A stretch of 64,000 nt of DNA from assembly GCF_003434305.1 (NCBI RefSeq), contig NZ_QKKX01000003.1:1-64000 (forward strand), in the 5' to 3' direction. Of this stretch, positions 1 through 7,512 are shown piece by piece. This stretch comes from Micromonospora sp. MW-13 (GTDB lineage: Bacteria; Actinomycetota; Actinomycetes; Mycobacteriales; Micromonosporaceae). The first letter of the stretch is position 1; every line of letters starts with the position of its first letter. The notes beneath the pieces are model-generated. The model was not told the origin of the DNA. It searched no databases and worked only from the letters and a program-made list of their open reading frames with translations. The translations under genes were made by a program, and so were the position numbers.

Positions 1-2
1 TA

Positions 3-878
3 GCCGGGGTGTACGCCATGGCTGGGCTGGCTGATGACTGGCTTGAGAGCCGGCAAACCTGCATCGACGTCCTCTGCGCCTACCTCCGTATGCCTTACAC
101 ACCTCCACCTGCACAGGGGAGCGACAGTCAGTCTGCCGTGGCGGGGCGCGAAGGGCGGAAGCAGGCCGAAGAAGCGACGCGGTACGCGCGTGAGGAGCGA
201 GAGGTACGGCACACGGTGATCCGCCTCATCGGCAGGCACCTACGAAGCACAGAAGAGGCAACCAACTCATGGTGTGGCTGCGACTTCGACTTCACTGGGG
301 CCACCTTCGACGGTGGCGACTTCTCAGGCGCGGTGTTTTCCGGTGGGCGGGTGTCCTTCGAACGGGCGGAGTTCTCGGGTGGACGGGTCTCCTTTGAACG
401 GGCGACCTTCTCGGAGGGAGAGGTTTTTTTCGGCGGGGCGAGGTTCTCGGGCGGGTCGGTATCCTTCGAACGAACGGCCTTCTCGGGCGGGCGGGTGTCC
501 TTCGGCGCGGCAAGGTTCTCCGGCGGTCGGGTGTTCTTTAACGGGGCGAGGTTCTCCGGCGGGTGGGTGTTTTTTAACCTTGCGAAGTTCTCGGGCGCGC
601 GGATGTCCTTTGACGGGGCGAGATTCTCCGGCGGGTGGGTGTCCTTCGAACGAACGGCCTTCTCGGGCGGACGGATGTCCTTTGCCAGAGCGGCGCTCTC
701 CGGGGGATGGGTGTCCTTCGAACAAACGGCCTTCTCGGGCGGGGAGGTGTCCTTCGGTGGAGCGGCGTTCTCGGGCGGACGGGTGTCCTTCGACGGGGCG
801 AAGTTAGACGTACCGCCAATCTTCGACCGAGGGTCGGACGGCGAGTTTCCACCCGGGGTCGATCTACCGGAGACGTGA
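3..878 (+). CDS. Pentapeptide-like repeat protein, 5' end outside window
   Basis: The reading frame is open to the left edge, and the first visible residues (GVYAMAGLADDW, then RQTCIDVLCAYLRMPY) match the middle of actinobacterial pentapeptide-repeat proteins that have a longer N-terminal part. The true start therefore lies upstream, although a GTG at 9 would also open the frame. A helical, charged segment follows (about residues 35-80). Then come 13 back-to-back 12-residue repeats of the form FSGGxVxFxxAx, encoded by exact 36-bp units from 336 to 803. This should fold as a right-handed beta-solenoid; no enzymatic motif is visible and the function is unknown. The DNA is less GC-rich than the neighbours (T runs near 424 and 570), suggesting acquisition by transfer. 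A tRNA-Tyr fragment lies just downstream, so the gene is probably cargo at the end of an integrated element. Confidence 0.8.
   Translation, partial: AGVYAMAGLADDWLESRQTCIDVLCAYLRMPYTPPPAQGSDSQSAVAGREGRKQAEEATRYAREEREVRHTVIRLIGRHLRSTEEATNSWCGCDFDFTGATFDGGDFSGAVFSGGRVSFERAEFSGGRVSFERATFSEGEVFFGGARFSGGSVSFERTAFSGGRVSFGAARFSGGRVFFNGARFSGGWVFFNLAKFSGARMSFDGARFSGGWVSFERTAFSGGRMSFARAALSGGWVSFEQTAFSGGEVSFGGAAFSGGRVSFDGAKLDVPPIFDRGSDGEFPPGVDLPET
336..803 (+). repeat. 13 tandem 36-bp units coding 12-residue repeats
   Basis: The coding repeat has period 36 bp with no gaps for 13 units. Each unit encodes F/L-S-G/E-G/A-x-V/M-x-F-x-x-x-x. Units are similar but not identical at DNA level, so this is an old coding repeat and not a satellite. 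The repeat ends at the LDVPP cap. Confidence 0.9.
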
Positions 879-952
879 GTGCGTGTCGCCCTTGTGTCGC
901 CAGCAGGCAGGGACAAAGGATTAAACCAGGTCAGCGCTCTCAAGTTGGCGCT

Positions 953-1002
953 CTGTAAATCCGTCGCGAAAGCTTCAGAGGTTCGAATCCTCCCCGCCAC
1001 CA
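953..1002 (+). other. tRNA-Tyr 3'-half fragment, candidate att site
   Basis: From ctGTAaat (anticodon loop with GTA, Tyr) through the T-loop ttcgaat to ccccgccacca, this matches the 3' half of a class II tRNA-Tyr, including a long variable arm. Sequence 5' of the anticodon loop does not pair as a tRNA: the left anticodon stem and the D-arm are absent. The 3' end also appears two bases short between T-stem and acceptor. A 3' half beginning at the anticodon loop is the usual footprint of tyrosine-recombinase integration. I infer the displaced tRNA end of an integrated element lying to the left; the integrase is not in the window. Confidence 0.6.
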
Positions 1003-1010
1003 GGTGCACC

Positions 1011-1048
1011 AGCGGCCCCGACCAGCAGGAATGCTGGTCGGGGCCGCT
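1011..1048 (+). terminator. Perfect 17-bp hairpin after the tRNA-Tyr fragment
   Basis: Arms 1011-1027 and 1032-1048 are perfectly complementary around a 4-nt loop (ggaa). There is no strong T run, as is common in actinomycetes. It is probably the original tRNA-Tyr terminator left on the chromosomal side of the scar. Confidence 0.75.
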
Positions 1049-1203
1049 GTCGTCGTGTCGCTCCCAGTTCTCCGGCCCGTTCGGTCGCTCCCCGATCGGA
1101 TCGAATCGGGGCCGCCGCCGACCGGCAGATTTTGCGCCGACATCCTGTGCGCGGTCCCGCCCGAGAACTGATCGTGCAGCGGTACGCGCCCCCGGCGTAC
1201 CGG

Positions 1204-2034
1204 TCAGGCGTTCTTGACCTGGGCGAGCTGCACGAGGAGTTGGACCACGTCGTACGCCTCGGCGACGTCTCGGCCGGTGAAGGTGACCGTCCGCGCGCCG
1301 GCGGCGCGCTCGACGCCCGGGATCAGCGTCGCCATGTCGACGGCGGCGGGATTGTGCAGATCCACCTCCAGCGCCACCGGACCGCTGATCGACAGAGGCG
1401 GCACCTGCGCCCGTCGTCCCATCGCGGTGGCCGCACCCTGCCGGAGCCGGTCGCGCGCGACCGCCGGGTGCAGCACCTCGGCGGCGAGCTGACCCAGCGC
1501 CCGCTTGACCGGGACGGTCGAGGCTTCGGGCACCAGTTCCAGCAGTTCGGCGCAGGCTGCGTCGTCGCCGCTGAGCAGCACGACCGGGGCGCCGTGCTGA
1601 CCGGCCAGGGCGGCGTTGATGCCGATCTCGCCGACCTCACGCCCGTTGAGCCGTACGCCGAGGACGGCGTCGCTCATGGTGTGGGCGAGCGTGGCGGGGC
1701 CGGTGCCGGCGCGGGCGTGGTAGCCGACGAACAACACGGCGTCCACGTCGTCGTCGAGCCCCGCCAGCATGCCCCGTGGGCGGGGTCGGCCGCGGATCAG
1801 CCGCACCCGCCGGTCGAGATCCTCCACCAGCAGGTTGCGGAAGGGACCGTGCCCGTCGACCACGACGATCTCGGCCGACGGCTCCGCGTCCAGCACCCCG
1901 GCGACGACGGCGTTGACGTCGGCGGTCATCAGCGCCCGGCCACGCTCATAGTCGTACCGGTCGGGGTTGGTCTCGGTGGAGTGGACGATGCCGGAGACGC
2001 CCTCCATGTCGGCTGAGATCAATACCTTTGCCAT
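1204..2034 (-). CDS. M55 family D-aminopeptidase (DppA-like)
   Basis: A 276-residue protein starting MAKVLISADMEGVSG, the signature N-terminus of the zinc D-aminopeptidase DppA, which cleaves D-amino acid peptides. Metal-binding candidates are visible: D9 and E11 in ADMEG, the His in DGHG and the His in GYHA. Length matches the family (about 274). The open frame extends upstream, but the ATG at 2034 fits family N-termini. TAGGGT on the minus strand ends 5 nt before that ATG, which suggests a leaderless transcript. It stands alone between the tRNA-Tyr scar and the GGDEF/EAL gene. A role in peptide or peptidoglycan recycling is inferred from family only. Confidence 0.9.
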   Translation of the reverse strand: MAKVLISADMEGVSGIVHSTETNPDRYDYERGRALMTADVNAVVAGVLDAEPSAEIVVVDGHGPFRNLLVEDLDRRVRLIRGRPRPRGMLAGLDDDVDAVLFVGYHARAGTGPATLAHTMSDAVLGVRLNGREVGEIGINAALAGQHGAPVVLLSGDDAACAELLELVPEASTVPVKRALGQLAAEVLHPAVARDRLRQGAATAMGRRAQVPPLSISGPVALEVDLHNPAAVDMATLIPGVERAAGARTVTFTGRDVAEAYDVVQLLVQLAQVKNA

Positions 2035-2478
2035 TCCCCACCCTAACGCGATCAGCCGTCCCCCCTCGGGGCCCGCCCGGCCCGGGTGGGCGGGGGAGGC
2101 TGGGGCCGGTGGTGGAAGCGGCGACCGCGCCGAGGGCGAGCACGAACCGGCTCCTGACGCGGAATTCCGGGCCGCGCGCCAGGGGGGACGAACGACCGGT
2201 CGGTGCGCCCGTTCGAGGCCCTGGGTGACCCGGATCGGCACGTTCGGCACGTTCGGTGGTTCGATGCGCGGTACGCCTGGTCAGGTACTCGGTCGAGGGC
2301 GAGCGGGCGGTGGGCCGGTCGGGTGGCCGAGGCGTCGGTGGCCCGTCGGCGTAGAAGGCGGACCCCCTCCCGGGCTGCCGCCACGAGGTGGAGCGCGGCC
2401 GGGTGGGGTCCGGAGAACGACGGTCCCTTTCGATATCTGCTCTACTGTGGTGTGCTGTTCCGGAGCGAAGCGCCATGC

Positions 2479-2514
2479 GGCTTTAGAGGCACTCAAGGCT
2501 TTAGAGGCACTCAA
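2479..2514 (+). repeat. Perfect 18-bp direct tandem repeat
   Basis: ggctttagaggcactcaa occurs twice with no spacer (2479-2496 and 2497-2514). It is AT-rich relative to its surroundings and lies in the gap upstream of the small peptide gene. It could be a pair of regulator sites or a slippage product. Confidence 0.85.
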
Positions 2515-2539
2515 TGAGTTTCCGGGGACTGCCCCGTGA

Positions 2540-2568
2540 TTGGCGAATTAGGTCCGAGTGTTCGCCAA
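2540..2568. promoter_or_regulatory. Inverted repeat upstream of small peptide gene
   Basis: ttggcgaa (2540-2547) and ttcgccaa (2561-2568) are perfectly inverted with a 13-nt spacer. This is either an operator or an RNA hairpin in the leader of the gene at 2762. There is no evidence which protein, if any, binds. Confidence 0.45.
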
Positions 2569-2761
2569 ATGAAGCGAGGCGTGGAAGGCGAGGTCGCGGG
2601 GGTATCGCCCCGCCAGGCAGGGCGTCCTACCGATCGGTCGGACTTGCTGCCGACCAGGCGGAGCCAGGCCACCGAGGGCTTTGTTGCTCTCAGTGTGTGT
2701 GGCACCATCATGGAATCTTCACGCCCCCCGTGCTGCCCGTTTCGTGACAGGAGCCCCACAG

Positions 2762-2902
2762 ATGCCTACTCAAAAGCTGGGTCGGCTGCTCGGCATGACC
2801 CTGATGCTCTTCGCGCTCGCCTCCGGCGTCGCTTCGGTAGCCTCCGTCGCCGGTGCTCCGCCCGCTGGCGGGCTGGCGACCCTCGAGTTCGAGTGGAACT
2901 AG
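2762..2902 (+). CDS. Small secreted-type peptide, 46 aa
   Basis: ATG at 2762 follows a clear ribosome site (caggag, 8 nt before the start). The product begins MPTQKLGRLLGMTLML: a short basic N-region, then a hydrophobic core through about residue 29 and an Ala-rich AGAPPAGG stretch that could be cut by signal peptidase. Only about 15-20 residues would remain, ending in acidic/aromatic LEFEWN. No family is recognised. A strong hairpin follows 25 nt after the stop, so it appears to be its own transcription unit ahead of the GGDEF/EAL gene. It could be an extracellular signal peptide or a leader-type peptide; both are speculation. Confidence 0.65.
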   Translation: MPTQKLGRLLGMTLMLFALASGVASVASVAGAPPAGGLATLEFEWN

Positions 2903-2927
2903 GTTCTTCCCGGTTCGTGTGACACCT

Positions 2928-2955
2928 GCCGCCGCCCGGGTGACCGGGCGGCGGC
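2928..2955 (+). terminator. 12-bp GC hairpin after the 46-aa peptide gene
   Basis: Arms 2928-2939 and 2944-2955 pair perfectly around gtga. It lies between the small peptide and the cyclic-di-GMP gene at 3011, so it may terminate or attenuate read-through. Confidence 0.6.
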
Positions 2956-3010
2956 GGTAGCGACCAGGCATCGGCGCGGAGTTCACTCTCGGTGACGACA
3001 AGGGAGCAGG

Positions 3011-5542
3011 ATGACGAGCCGTGCGACAGCCGTGCGACGACGCGGGACTGACCTCGCCTGGTTGATAACCGGGCCGCTGGCGTTCCTCGCCGTCATCTGC
3101 TGCCTGCTGATCGCGCTGGTGGAGCGGGAGCCGTTCGGCGAGTGGGGCCTGGGTCTGCTGCTGCTCACCGCCCTGGTCGCCGCCCACCTGCCGGTCCTGA
3201 GCTTCGTCGTCCGGCGGCAGACGTTCTCGGCCACGATCACCGAGATCCCGCTGGTCCTCGCCCTGTACTACCTGCCGCCGCTGACCCTGGTGCTGGTCGC
3301 CACCCTCGCCGCGCTGATCGCCCAACTCCGGCGGCGACTCGGTCCGGCCAAGTTCGCCTTCAACGTCGCCCGCTCCGCCGCGGCGACCTCCCTCGCCGCC
3401 CTGGTCCTGCTGGCGCTCCCCCCGATCCGGGGCGTGGGGCCCGGCACCTGGGGCATCCTCTTCGCGGCGGTCAGCACCATCACCCTGGTCACCCTCGCCG
3501 CCGTGGTCGGCGTGATCACCCTGCTCCAGGGCTGGCAGGCCGGGCTCGAAGTGGTCCGCACGTCCACCGTGCCGCTGCTGGTCGCCGGCGTGAACGCCAC
3601 CGTCGGCCTGATCATCCTGCTCGCGGTGACCGCCACCTACTGGTCGCTGCTGGTGCTCGGGGCGCTCGCGGTGACGGTGGCCGTGGTCTACCGGGCGTAC
3701 GCCCAGTTCCTCCGCCAGCACCGCAGCCTCGCCGACATCTACGAGCTGACCCGGGCCATGGCCCGCAGCGGCCAGGACGGCACCCTGCCGGACGCGCTGC
3801 TCGGCCGGGTCCGCGCCCTCATGCAGGCCGAGTACGCCACCCTGTGGCTGCCCGCCCAGGGCCGGCATCCGGAGGTGCTGCTGACCGCCCGGGTGGACGG
3901 CCACGGCCTGCTCGACTTCTCCAAGATCCCCGCGGCGGTCCGGGAGCGGGTGGTGCAGCAGCGGCAGACCGTCGCGCTCGGTGCCCGGCTCGGCGGCGAC
4001 CGGGAGCAGCTGGCGATGCTGCGGACCGCCCCCGCGAAGGACGCGATCATCGTGCCGCTGCGCTCGGGGGAGGCGGTGATCGGAACGCTCGAGGTGGTCA
4101 ACCGGCTCAGCAGCCTCGGCCACTTCACCCCGGCCGACGTGCCGGTGATCGAGACGGTGGCCGCGCACGCGGCGGTGGCCCTGGAGAACTCCCGGCTGGT
4201 CGACCGGCTGCGGCACGACGCGTACCACGACACGCTGACCAAGCTGCCCAACCGGCGGCGGATCTCCGGCGCGCTCGACGAGGCGGTGAAGATCCGTGCC
4301 CCGGGCGAGGTGGTGGCCGTGCTGCTGTTCGACGTCGACGGGCTGCGCCAGGTCAACGAGTCGCTCGGCCACGCCGCCGGGGACCAGGTCCTCGCCGAGG
4401 TCGCCGCCCGGCTGCGCGCCTCCGCGCCGTCCTCGTCGCTGGTCGGCCGGGCCGGCGGCGACGAGTTCCTGGTGACGCTGCGGCTGGAGAACGCCGAGGC
4501 GGCGCTGGAACTGGCCACGCGGCTGCGCGAGGAGATCCGCGCCGAGATGGTCTTCGACGCGTTCACCCTCGACGTGGACACCGCGGTCGGCGTGGCCGTG
4601 CACCCCGACCACGGCAGCGACGCGGCGACCCTGCTGCAACGGGTCGACCTGGCGGCGTCGGCGGCGAAGTCGATGCCCGGCAGCATCCAGCTGTTCAACC
4701 CGGCTCTGGAGTCCCGGTCGCTGCGCCGGCTCGGCCTCGCCGGTGACCTGCGCCGGGCCCTCGACGACGGCGCGTTGGAGGTCTACTTCCAGCCCAAGGT
4801 GACCCTGCGGGACCGCCGCCTGGTCGGGGTGGAGTGCCTGGCCCGCTGGGAGCACCCGGCACACGGCGAGGTGGCCCCGGAGGACTTCGTGGCGGTGGCC
4901 GAGCACACCGGCCAGCTCGGCCGGCTGACCGAGGCGGTGCTGCGGGAGGGGCTACGGCGCAGCCGGGACTGGACGCACGCCGAGCAGCCGCTCGCCGTCG
5001 CGGTCAACCTCTCCGCCCGTACGCTCATCGACCGGCACTTCCCCGACCAGGTGCGTGATCTGCTGGCCGAGTACGACGTCCCACCGCAGCGGCTCACCTT
5101 CGAGATCCGGGAGGCCGGGGTGCTGGACGGCACCGACCGCCCGATCCCGACCCTGCGCCGGCTGCGCGACCTCGGCGTCCGGCTGTCGGTGGACGACTTC
5201 GGTACCGGCTCGTCCTCGCTGGCCTACCTGCGTCGGCTGCCGGTGCACGAGGTGAAGGTCGACCGGTCGTTCGTGCAGGGCATGGCGACCGACCCGAGTG
5301 ACCTGGCCATCGTCAACGCGGTGGTGACCCTCTCCCAGCAGTTCGGCCTGGCGGTGGTGGCCGAGGGCGTGGAGAGCGAGCTGACCCTGGAGTTGCTCCA
5401 GGACATCGGCTGCGAGATCGGCCAGGGCTTCCTGTTCAGCCGTCCGCTGCCGTACGAGCGGCTGGAGGCGTGGTTCGGGGCCCAGTTGGAGTCCGAGGCG
5501 CTCGTCGGCCCGGATGTCCGCCGGCTGCGCGTCGTCCCCTGA
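3011..5542 (+). CDS. Membrane GAF-GGDEF-EAL cyclic-di-GMP protein
   Basis: An 843-residue protein with ATG after gggagcagg. About residues 15-225 contain repeated hydrophobic segments (six or more membrane spans, MASE-like sensor). A GAF domain follows (about 240-395), then a GGDEF domain with an intact GGDEF motif at about 482-486, so diguanylate cyclase activity is possible. The C-terminal EAL domain (about 585-830) has E608-C-L where EAL is usual, keeping the catalytic Glu, and an intact DDFGTG at about 728. It may therefore make and/or degrade c-di-GMP at the membrane. No partner is adjacent; the gene sits alone before the tRNA cluster. Confidence 0.93.
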   Translation: MTSRATAVRRRGTDLAWLITGPLAFLAVICCLLIALVEREPFGEWGLGLLLLTALVAAHLPVLSFVVRRQTFSATITEIPLVLALYYLPPLTLVLVATLAALIAQLRRRLGPAKFAFNVARSAAATSLAALVLLALPPIRGVGPGTWGILFAAVSTITLVTLAAVVGVITLLQGWQAGLEVVRTSTVPLLVAGVNATVGLIILLAVTATYWSLLVLGALAVTVAVVYRAYAQFLRQHRSLADIYELTRAMARSGQDGTLPDALLGRVRALMQAEYATLWLPAQGRHPEVLLTARVDGHGLLDFSKIPAAVRERVVQQRQTVALGARLGGDREQLAMLRTAPAKDAIIVPLRSGEAVIGTLEVVNRLSSLGHFTPADVPVIETVAAHAAVALENSRLVDRLRHDAYHDTLTKLPNRRRISGALDEAVKIRAPGEVVAVLLFDVDGLRQVNESLGHAAGDQVLAEVAARLRASAPSSSLVGRAGGDEFLVTLRLENAEAALELATRLREEIRAEMVFDAFTLDVDTAVGVAVHPDHGSDAATLLQRVDLAASAAKSMPGSIQLFNPALESRSLRRLGLAGDLRRALDDGALEVYFQPKVTLRDRRLVGVECLARWEHPAHGEVAPEDFVAVAEHTGQLGRLTEAVLREGLRRSRDWTHAEQPLAVAVNLSARTLIDRHFPDQVRDLLAEYDVPPQRLTFEIREAGVLDGTDRPIPTLRRLRDLGVRLSVDDFGTGSSSLAYLRRLPVHEVKVDRSFVQGMATDPSDLAIVNAVVTLSQQFGLAVVAEGVESELTLELLQDIGCEIGQGFLFSRPLPYERLEAWFGAQLESEALVGPDVRRLRVVP

Positions 5543-5608
5543 CGCGCCGGCTCCAAAGGGGCGCTGACCTGGGCGGACGTTTACCCACCCGACGGCGGGG
5601 GGATCCGA

Positions 5609-5638
5609 TTTCACCTCCGGGGCGGGGCCGTGTACTCT
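5609..5638 (+). promoter_or_regulatory. Promoter of the tRNA-Thr/tRNA-Met pair
   Basis: tttcac (5609-5614), an 18-bp spacer and tactct (5633-5638) lie 33 bp before tRNA-Thr. This fits the actinomycete housekeeping sigma consensus moderately well. Confidence 0.55.
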
Positions 5639-5670
5639 TACCTCTGCGCGGCCACCGAGTGATCGTGCAA

Positions 5671-5743
5671 GCCCCCTTAGCTCAGTCGGCAGAGCGTCTC
5701 CATGGTAAGGAGAAGGTCTACGGTTCGATTCCGTAAGGGGGCT
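5671..5743 (+). tRNA. tRNA-Thr (GGT)
   Basis: A 73-nt cloverleaf. The acceptor GCCCCCT pairs with AGGGGGC, the anticodon stem TCTCC/GGAGA encloses ATGGTAA (anticodon GGT), and the T-loop is TTCGATT. CCA is not encoded. It is cotranscribed with tRNA-Met 25 nt downstream. Confidence 0.97.
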
Positions 5744-5768
5744 CAAAGGGTCCGGTGGGGCCCGCCGC

Positions 5769-5841
5769 GGCGGTGTAGCTCAGATGGCAGAGCAAGCGGC
5801 TCATAATCGCTGTGTCGCCGGTTCAATTCCGGCCACCGCTA
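5769..5841 (+). tRNA. tRNA-Met (CAT)
   Basis: Acceptor GGCGGTG pairs with CACCGCT (one G-U), the anticodon stem AGCGG/TCGCT encloses CTCATAA (anticodon CAT), and the T-loop is TTCAATT. It lacks the three G-C pairs expected in the anticodon stem of an initiator, so it is an elongator Met. A lysidine-modified Ile2 cannot be fully excluded from sequence. Confidence 0.93.
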
Positions 5842-5879
5842 CTCTCGTCCTCCGGGTTCGTTCCCGGTGGTCGGTGGGA

Positions 5880-5898
5880 TGGGCGCCACAGGCGCCCA
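5880..5898 (+). terminator. tRNA pair terminator
   Basis: tgggcgcc-aca-ggcgccca (8-bp stem) is followed by cttt, 39 nt after tRNA-Met. Confidence 0.65.
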
Positions 5899-5974
5899 CT
5901 TTGCATGTCCGCGTTCTCAGCACGTAAGCTGAGGCGCTTTAGTTGTTGACCGTTAGCGAGGAAGGCACTCCGCC

Positions 5975-6142
5975 GTGGCGAAGGCTACCGATGTCCGGCC
6001 GAAGATCACTTTGGCGTGTGTGGAGTGCAAGGAGCGCAACTACATCACGCGCAAGAACCGCCGCAACGACCCGGACCGCATCGAGCTGAAGAAGTTCTGC
6101 CCCCGGGACGGCCGGCACACGGTCCACCGCGAGACCCGCTGA
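5975..6142 (+). CDS. rpmG: 50S ribosomal protein L33
   Basis: A 55-residue protein read from GTG, beginning [25 protein letters not shown], typical L33. The first zinc pair CVEC is intact. In the second pair the usual CPRC reads CPRD, so only three of the four zinc cysteines remain; a nearby His could substitute. L33 sits near the tRNA E-site on the 50S subunit. It is located, as usual for this lineage, between tRNA-Met and the dehydratase pair. Confidence 0.95.
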   Translation: MAKATDVRPKITLACVECKERNYITRKNRRNDPDRIELKKFCPRDGRHTVHRETR

Positions 6143-6262
6143 CCCACCGCCGGCGCAGGCCGGCCACTCGACACCCGATCGCCGATCCGGAACGGATGCG
6201 CGGCTTCTGCCGCACGTCCGCCCCCGGGTCGGCTTTCGTGCTTTCCGTGTAGGTTCTCGGGC

Positions 6263-6709
6263 ATGCCCTTGGACCAGTCCTTCGTCGGCCGGACCTATCC
6301 GCCGACCGCCCCCTACCAGGTGGGCCGAGAGAAGATCCGCGAGTTCGCCACCGCGATCGGCGCCGCCGACCTCGCGTACCACGACCCGGAGGCCGCCCGG
6401 GCGCTCGGTCACCCGGACGTGGTCGCACCGCCGACCTTCCCCATCGTGCTGACGATGGCCGCCAGCCGGCAGATCATCGACGACCCGGCGATCGGCGTCG
6501 ACTACAGCCGGGTGGTCCACGGCGACCAGCGGTTCGCGTACACCCGCCCGGTGGTGGCCGGTGACGAGTTGGTCTGCGCGAACACGATCGAGGCCATCAG
6601 CAGCCGGGGCGGGCACGACTTCCTGACCACCCGCACCGATGTCACCACCGTCGCCGGCGAGCCGGTGGTCGCCGTCTGGTCCAAGCTTGTCGTACGCGGG
6701 GAGGCCTGA
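6263..6709 (+). CDS. HadA-like dehydratase subunit (MaoC N-terminal type)
   Basis: A 148-residue hot-dog-fold protein (FVGRTYPPTAPYQVGREKIREFA; later VVHGDQRFAYTRPVVAGDEL) of the FAS1-like dehydratase family, which pairs with a MaoC-like subunit. In mycobacteria HadA/HadB dehydrate 3-hydroxyacyl-ACP in fatty acid elongation. The next gene starts 1 nt after the stop, supporting a heterodimer. A -10-like TAGGTT ends 7 nt before the ATG, suggesting leaderless initiation. The substrate here is not known; this lineage does not make mycolic acids. Confidence 0.88.
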   Translation: MPLDQSFVGRTYPPTAPYQVGREKIREFATAIGAADLAYHDPEAARALGHPDVVAPPTFPIVLTMAASRQIIDDPAIGVDYSRVVHGDQRFAYTRPVVAGDELVCANTIEAISSRGGHDFLTTRTDVTTVAGEPVVAVWSKLVVRGEA

Positions 6710-6710
6710 C

Positions 6711-7103
6711 ATGGAGCTGCCCACCAAGACCTTCCGGGTCACCCGGGCCGACCTGGTCCAGTACGCGGGCGCCTCGGGCGACTTCAACCCGATCCACTGG
6801 AGCGACCGGTTCGCCACCGGCGTCGGCCTGCCCGGGGTGATCGCGCACGGCATGTTCACCATGGCCCTGGTCGGCCGGGCGGTCAGCGAGTGGGCCGGCG
6901 CGCCCGACGCGGTGGTCGACTACGGGGTCCGGTTCACCCGTCCGGTGGTCGTTCCGGACGACGACGACGGCACCGAGGTCGAGGTGACCGCCAAGGTCAA
7001 GGACACCACCGAAGAGGGCCTGACCAGGCTGGACATCATCGCGACGTGCCGGGGGGAGAAGGTGCTCTCGCAGGCCCGGGCGGTGATCCGGACGCCCCGC
7101 TGA
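6711..7103 (+). CDS. HadB-like MaoC dehydratase subunit
   Basis: A 130-residue MaoC-like hydratase. The hydratase-2 motif YAGASGDFNPIHWSD carries the catalytic Asp and His of D-x-N-P-x-H, and GLPGVIAHGMFTM follows. ATG at 6711 is chosen because it follows the upstream stop by one base and matches the family N-terminus; a longer frame start at 6639 would overlap the partner gene. It likely supplies the catalytic subunit to the HadA-like protein. Confidence 0.9.
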   Translation: MELPTKTFRVTRADLVQYAGASGDFNPIHWSDRFATGVGLPGVIAHGMFTMALVGRAVSEWAGAPDAVVDYGVRFTRPVVVPDDDDGTEVEVTAKVKDTTEEGLTRLDIIATCRGEKVLSQARAVIRTPR

Positions 7104-7134
7104 GGGGATTCCGCCACGCGAGGGGGTGGACCGG

Positions 7135-7164
7135 TTGGGAAAGTGGCGTCGCTACCCGTACACT
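7135..7164 (+). promoter_or_regulatory. tRNA-Trp promoter
   Basis: ttggga (7135-7140), an 18-bp spacer and tacact (7159-7164), 67 bp before tRNA-Trp. It may also drive secE-nusG, for which no better promoter is obvious. Confidence 0.55.
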
Positions 7165-7230
7165 GGTCCGCCGTGGGGCAAGTGACCCCGCCCGGTGCTT
7201 CATGGCCGGGTCGGGCGAGCGTTGCCGCAC

Positions 7231-7303
<73 letters not shown>

Positions 7304-7512
7304 CGCCTCAGGCCTGACCGTTCCCGTGGGTCGCGCCGCCAACCGGCGGCGTCCGGCCCGTGGTGGTGGTATCGGCGTGGTGGTTCCGAGGCATCGGGCC
7401 CGTCCGTCGATCCGCCGGCCGCGGCCCGTCGCGGGACGGTTGGTCCGGCCGGCGTGACCAGCGCCGCGCATGCCGCACCGGCGTGCGACCCGATTCCGCG
7501 ACGGAGGGCGAA

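Larger units (their letters stand above)
2035..2761. other. 727-bp gap without a convincing gene
   Basis: Several overlapping frames are open because of high GC, but none has a credible start, ribosome site and codon pattern together. The right part holds a perfect 18-bp tandem repeat (2479-2514) and an inverted repeat (2540-2568). Both lie upstream of the small-peptide gene and are probably part of its control region or leader. Confidence 0.6.

Noticed and set aside
336..803. Regular 36-bp repeats resembling a CRISPR array
   Set aside because: The repeats are contiguous with no spacers and stay in one reading frame encoding a protein repeat.
940..1002. Intact tRNA-Tyr gene
   Set aside because: Only the 3' half is present; the left anticodon stem, D-arm and 5' acceptor cannot be found.
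128..1009. Long minus-strand open frame opposite the repeat gene
   Set aside because: It is the mirror of the coding repeat and runs across the tRNA-Tyr fragment; low-complexity Lys/Pro product with no family resemblance.
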